Assembly: GCF_040183065.1 (NCBI RefSeq)
Contig: NW_027185499.1
Span: forward strand, 930,001-994,000
Length of the DNA stretch: 64,000 nt
Direction of reading: 5' to 3'
DNA from: Periplaneta americana
Taxonomy: Eukaryota; Arthropoda; Insecta; Blattodea; Blattidae
Made by a program: the position numbers and the translations under genes. Shown here piece after piece: positions 58,571-64,000 of this stretch. The notes below the pieces were generated by a model. It was not told the origin of the DNA. It was given only the letters and a program-made list of their open reading frames with translations, and searched no databases. Positions within the stretch are counted from its first letter, which is position 1, and each line of letters starts with the position of its first letter.

Positions 58571-60060
58571 AAGTTAGCTTGAAATAGGATTATAATTGAT
58601 TGGACACTTTGGTACATTTATCTTCATAACTAATATATAAATCAACTAATGGACACGGTAACAACAAAGAAAAGAAACGTAATGCATAGATGAAATCTGA
58701 CATGTAAACAAATTAACACTTTAAATTATACATTTACCAAATCGTTAACCAATATACATACCAACTCCAAATCATATAATTATTTCATGTCCTTCTTGAA
58801 TAGAATATTCGTGAAACTGTAAAATGTTAAATTATTCTGGGGGAAAATCGTATTAGTTCTAATCAACTATTATGAAACTATAAGTCTTCAATTTCGCATA
58901 CTATTGTATTATTGATTTGATTTGATTTTATTTTATTTTATTTATTTATTTATTTTTAATTATGTATTTAATTTCCGATTTTGAGCCATTTCTTGTAATA
59001 CCTCCTTATTGCCAATTGTTGTTAGTAAATGCATTTAATTCGTAAATTTCAAGTCATCTCTTAATATAGCTATTTATTGCTTTAAAATAATGTGTTTAAC
59101 AAATATTTCATTTTTATTTATATATATATTTCTTCCTATAACCATTACAGGTTGCCATTGACAAAGAGTACCGTGATACAGTAAGTATAGAGAAATATCT
59201 TGAGGCTTTATGAAACATATTTTGTTGTTACAGTGAAAAACAACAAATTGAAATAGATTGAAACACAAAATAATATATGAAATAACGTCAAGAAGATGTG
59301 AATTAAAATCATGGTCCCTTTGAATGATGCCTGAAAATAGCTATTAATCCTTTGCGTGTTTGTTTTTTAAAATAATGTGTTTAATCTGTAACTACAGTCA
59401 GTGTATTATTATTAGTATCTCTTTGTTGTTACCTATTGCTTTAAAAAGAATGTGTTTAATTTGTAATCTTAAGTCATTTTTTCAACTATTCCTTTACTGT
59501 ACTGTTTACATTTGTTTTTAAATCTTTTGTATTGCCCTACCATTATATATTGCCCTTCAAGAAATTCGATATTCGTTAGTTGTAAGTCATTACTTGTGTT
59601 ATATTTTAATTATTGTAATTTATTCCTGAATCATGTATGTAAACTGTAACCGTAAATCATTGCTTGTAATCTCTCTTTATTACTCTTAACTGTTTCATTG
59701 TTCATGAATTAAGTACTCATTTGAAAGTGAAAGTCAAACTTTGTTTTATTAATCTACTATTGATTATCTTTTTAAGATCGTGATTTACTCTGACACGGTT
59801 AGACATTCTTGTATACCTTTTATATTGATTATTCCTCAAACATCTCATTAATCTTTAACAGGATCCATTATTTCACTAATGTGCATCCTTCTACATGATT
59901 CATGTGAATTTCAGCTGTGACCGCTATTTTATGTTATCACTTTACTATTGTTTATTGGTTATAAAATATGTATTTTGATGCCAACTATAACCCTAATATA
60001 ACTCAGGGTGAAATAGGGTTTATTAAATTGGATAATAAAAGAAAGAAACAAATACAAGAA
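58571..60060. other. AT-rich stretch, probably part of a LINE 3' UTR
   Basis: The motif AATGTGTTTAA recurs at about 59088, 59376 and 59450. The end, ACTATAACCCTAA then AAATAGGGTT, resembles the LINE-type tail at 14990-15050. There is no coding content. Confidence 0.4.
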
Positions 60061-60673
60061 TAAAATAAATTACAATTACTTACAAAATAGACGACAAAAT
60101 ACATACACACCTATTATTGTAACGTTCATACTTTAAACTCAAAATACATAGGCTACCTCTGAATTTAGGAAAGAACAGTGTTGTTAAGAACGGTATACTG
60201 TTCTGAATGAAACTGTAAGGGAATGTGATGGTAACTTTATCAAACGTAACGATTTCATAACGTTTAGCTATAATTTTCTGACAACCAGATCAGAGTATAC
60301 AAATAAGGTAACAACATTTAATAAGGAACTTGTTAATTTTGGCAAGACGAACATTGTGTTGTCTGTCAAGTAAAGTGAGAGTTATGTAGGTGGACTAATG
60401 CAGAGCTACGTATTCTGATTACAACATGTTTATCTACAGGCCATAATTGCAGAACAGTCACAATGACATTGAATGAAATGAAAGTGTTTGGAAACAAACA
60501 ACGGCACACCCATGGGAAGAGGATCCAAATGGGCCCAAGCCCCCCCCCAAAAAAGGGGGGAAAACAAGAAAGAAAATGAAAGGTTTTATTTGCCTTGACT
60601 TGAATGTATATGTTGTTGTGAGAAGTCTGTGATCTTTAAAACATTTAATTTTAAGTAAACACGTATGTTAATG
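60061..60673. repeat. Diverged fragment of the array (unit F, left part)
   Basis: The blocks AACATTTAATAAGGAACTTG and AATGAAATGAAAGTGTTTGG repeat the start of units B-D. Other pieces are too diverged to delimit. Confidence 0.55.
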
Positions 60674-61775
60674 CACGGACATCATTTTATTTTTACTTCA
60701 ATTTTTATTGTACTTGAGTTTTTGAATGTACTTCACTCCCACCCCTTCTACTAATGAAGTTTCAACTGTTCTCCAGACAGAATCAAGGCTGCTTATAGTA
60801 AACAGCACTGAGTTACTGAGTATAGTACTTTCCAGAAATATGTTCGCGTTCTCCAGTGACGAAATAACTTTTAATATTGACTCATATTTTCGCACAAGTA
60901 CTGTCCGTTTGCCTACGTCGCATCCCGATTTCCCCCACCTGCTTCTGCACGCCCCTCTGTAAAAGCAGGGCTGTCTTAGCTCTTTTCTGAAAACATTAAT
61001 TTCTGTTAGGAATTGGACGTCTACGTAATATTATACAACTGTTTAAAATAACTTAAATAAAAGGGCCTCGTTAAGTAATTAACTGTCACGTGAGTTCCCC
61101 CTTTCTACGACCCTGCGGCATAACCACTTGGACGGACAGTAGATAGCATGTCTGAGTAATTTTATCTGTGCGGGTCGGGCAGAAGTGAAGATGGAATTTA
61201 CAGTACGTAAGGTACTCTTTTATAGAGTAGGTACAGAATTATTTCAACATGAGTTACTAGTACGAAGGACGAAACTGGCAATTGGAATTAGATGCAATAG
61301 TCTATAGTGCGATATTATGCACAAAAGAACTGAAGCCTGTATCGAAATGATCGGCCACCATTTTCAAAAATGCGTTTAAATATCCATATTATGATAATTT
61401 TTCAATTTAACTTCATTCTCTATATTGTACGCTAATGTGCTGTAGACAGTATAATATACACTGCATAATGAATACGTTCGCATGAATAGCTCAGTTCGTG
61501 AGTAAAAACACTTATTCTTAATACAGTACTGCATTTTGATTGAACAAAAACGTAATGAAAATTATCGAACTCAAAATCGCGATATTTCCTAGTTTACATA
61601 AATGGATGAACTACTTTTCTTCCCTCCTATACCTAGTAAAGTGATTTGTTTGTGTTTTACGCCGGTATCATCGAACTCCAGTCGTGGAAGGAGGTAGCGA
61701 ACGGTGTTTCCGGTTCTCTAAAGGTATAACCAGGTTAATATTAAAAATGTTAGTAAAAGTAAAATGATGTCCCTG
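60674..61775. mobile_element. TA-type MITE-like element, copy 2 (1102 bp)
   Basis: It shares ends and most of its interior with 57079-57938, plus about 240 bp extra near 61060-61270. The left TA is not preserved. Confidence 0.72.
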
Positions 61776-62022
61776 TACAATTTTATCACATCTTCATTCA
61801 AAAAGCTCAAGATTTTGATAATGTTAGAAGATCTGTAACTTTTACTTGAAATGTGTTTAATAGCCCCAACCATTGAATCATTTTCAGTGATGCCGTCTGT
61901 ACTTCTCAGCACATCCGCGCTTCACAGCTATAGCAAATACTGATTACGGTTAGTCCCCCCACCAAACCATATTTCTAGGTGTGTCACTGGAAACAAATAA
62001 ATAACGGTAAATATGAACTTAC

Positions 62023-62062
62023 GTTATCGTCAGCCTGATGTTCCGGCCTCGGTGATGTAGTG
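62023..62062 (-). other. Putative minus-strand mini-exon, type F
   Basis: Minus strand: CTACTTTTCTTTACAG, 40 nt, then GTAAGTTCAT. The donor sequence differs from the usual GTGAGT but is equally good. Two frames are open, one reading TTSPRPEHQADDN. The flank TTTATTTGTTTCCA after the donor matches cassettes A and E. Confidence 0.48.
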
Positions 62063-62424
62063 CTGTAAAGAAAAGTAGTGACATATTTTGTTAAAACCAG
62101 GTAAGTAACAGTAATTTACAAGGGATGCAGCCATTAATATAATATAAATTATGTTTGATCGCCTTTTAGAATTTTTCCAACTGCTGTTGAAGCATTAGAA
62201 ATATCTGGTTCTGAACTCGGTATTCAAAACTAATTAGAAACATTGTTCACAATTTGAATCGTGCTGAAGATGGAATTGAGAAAGGCATATTCCTACGTAT
62301 AAAAACAAAAAATACCTCATCATAATGTAAATAAATAAAAGATAAATTTAGAATGATTATTAATTCATCACCAGTTTAGAAATATAACTCCAATTTATAT
62401 AACTAATCAACACAAAACAAAATA
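62063..62424. repeat. Unit F, right part
   Basis: TAATATAAATTATGTTTGATCG and TTATTAATTCATCACCAG are array blocks in the usual order, shortened. The block continues after the mariner-like insertion to about 63420. Confidence 0.6.
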
Positions 62425-62687
62425 CGAGGCGCATCCAGAAAGTAAGTTTCCCTATTTTTTTTAAAGAACACACACCTTTAGGAAAACATTTATTGGCAAC
62501 AGGTACAGCAATGTTTCAGCTATTTTCCAACATAGCCACCATCAGAATTGAGACACTTGTCGTATCGTGGGATCAACTTTTGTATCCCTCTGTCGTAGAA
62601 CTCTACCGCCTGTAAATGGAACCAGCGTGTGACAGACGTCTTCAGCTCTTCGTCGTTGCCAAAACGCTTATCGGAGTACAGGAATTT

Positions 62688-62727
<40 letters not shown>

Positions 62728-63131
62728 AGAAGGAGAGAGGGAGAGAGAGAGGGCGAGAGGGGGAGAGGGAGAGAGAGGGGGAGAGGGGAGAGGGAGAGGA
62801 GAGGGGGAGAGAGGGGAAGAGGGGGAGAGAGAGGGAGAGGGAGAGAGAGAGAGGGGGGTTCGGCCCATAGACCTGACAGCTGCCGATGAGAGCTGGCAAT
62901 GCTTTGTGCATTAAAGAACTATCACCGACCGAACCTCGATGCGGCGGGAGAAGGAATAAGAGCTTCCATTTCGAACCACTGCTGCCACGCTACTGGCACC
63001 AGGCGGGACCTGTCCGGCTGGCATATGAATGATACGTCATAGATCTGTTACGCATGCGCAATTGACACGGCTAATTACGTTTACTTTCAAGGGGAAAAAA
63101 ATCGGGAAACTTACTTTCTGGATGCCCCTCG
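62425..63131 (-). mobile_element. Internally deleted mariner-like element with a GA microsatellite
   Basis: The termini CGAGGCGCATCCAGAAAGTA and (reverse complement) CGAGGGGCATCCAGAAAGTA are flanked by TA (62423-62424, 63132-63133). On the minus strand the end of a mariner transposase remains: VEFYDRGIQKLIPRYDKCLN. A GA-rich tract occupies 62694-62855. The right terminus matches positions 1-68. Confidence 0.85.
62694..62855. repeat. (GA/GGGA)n purine tract
   Basis: About 160 bp of near-pure purine on the + strand. The long frames reading Arg-Glu or Ser-Leu-Pro repeats across it are artefacts of the repeat. Confidence 0.95.
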
Positions 63132-63461
63132 TATATTTAATTAACTGAGTTTTATCCCTTGAATCAAATCTATTGCTGCCAGCATCACTGTCTGTCATTG
63201 TTGTAGTTTCGACATACTAGGTATAAGAGTAAGCGGATGGGAATACTTTTTCCTACCCCTATTTATAATTTTAATCTGAGGCATGATAGCCCATGAAGGC
63301 CATGACCGACCAGCCAGCTGCTGACCTCAAGTCCACATACCGAAGCAGAGGTAGACGATCATATCCCTATTAATAGCTGTATATAAATTAAGACATTATT
63401 TGTAATCCGTGGTGCGACAGCCCATGTAGAGCTTTCGGAAATTCCGCTTTCTCTCTATCTC

Positions 63462-63958
63462 GCGTATTCCGGTGAGCAATCCGATGGCATCACGGTGTTC
63501 CGAATTCCACCGATGACGTCATTGATGCTCCACCGGTGTCGCACCGGTGCCATCAACTTGCAGAAGTGGTGGCATTCTCCATCAGCCGCCATCAGTGAAT
63601 CTGATTGGTTCTTGTATAGGGCGGGAATTAGCAGAAGAATAACATCGTGCACTGTTGTGTCATGGCGGTGTGTTCTGCTGTATTGTTTATAATGAGCACA
63701 ACGTAAAAACAATATGTTAATGGCTTATGAGCGAACACATCAACGGACCCGTTATTGCTACCGGTTGAAGAAATAAATTGTTTATGCTATCTTTTCTTTG
63801 AACGAGATGGGAGTACGAAAATTTTGCTAGTGTAGCACAGACAACAACCTGTACAGTCGCCATGACAGCCAAGGATCCTTCCAGCAATTTTTTTGTTCGT
63901 TATTTCGCTGCAACGTGACGTCATTGATGCCACCGGACCGGTGAGATTCGGAATACGC
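63462..63958. mobile_element. Possible MITE with short inverted ends
   Basis: GCGTATTCC at the left and GGAATACGC at the right are inverted. ACCGG and GACGTCATTGATGC motifs recur towards both ends. No clear target-site duplication was found. Confidence 0.4.
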
Positions 63959-64000
63959 TGATACGGTACCGAAAACCCAACAAACCGATAACAGCCAGTC

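Noticed and set aside
62616-62911. Long Arg/Glu and Ser/Leu/Pro frames on both strands
   Set aside because: Products of the GA microsatellite.

Overview
This looks like AT-rich insect nuclear DNA, probably from a cockroach or termite relative (Blattodea). That placement is an inference from three things: an insect sugar-type gustatory receptor, a non-LTR retrotransposon tail ending in GTAAGTAAG, and several tRNA-derived SINE families with clean target-site duplications. Introns are kilobases long. There are no operons, and I found no rRNA, no convincing functional tRNA gene and no CRISPR array. Most long open frames here are transposon remnants or chance.

The only recognisable host protein gene is the 3' part of a sugar-clade gustatory receptor (Gr) on the + strand, in five exons: 17687-17961, 24344-24504, 32983-33143, 34552-34641 and 34725-34847. 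It ends with the family signature TYEVVLVQF. The second exon carries two exact tandem duplications (10 bp and 7 bp). The third lacks two single bases. As written the gene is therefore a pseudogene. N-terminal exons were not found.

On both sides of this gene lies a minus-strand array that I cannot assign to any known gene. Left: three and a half 3.5-kb units (2372-14570). Right: three near-identical 2.77-kb units (36088-44422), then diverged single units to about 62.3 kb. Although the units differ, nearly all carry the same small cassette on the minus strand: a pyrimidine tract and AG acceptor, a 40-58 nt interior, then GTGAGT or GTAAGT. The flanks align easily between units, but the interior is almost unalignable. 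Six intact interior types (A-F) plus one broken type (G) give ten intact cassettes and one dead one. Reading phases and lengths do not agree between types, so the array may be non-coding or a set of alternative terminal exons. This is the strongest candidate for something undescribed.

The rest is transposon archaeology. It includes two hAT insertions with 8-bp duplications, one of them exactly on a cassette's splice donor; a Tc1 element with inner and outer terminal repeats; mariner remnants, one forming a long hairpin; a Foldback-like element; several TA-flanked MITEs; LINE fragments; and SINEs of at least four types. Nested insertions allow relative dating: a LINE tail sits in all three 2.77-kb units and so predates their triplication.
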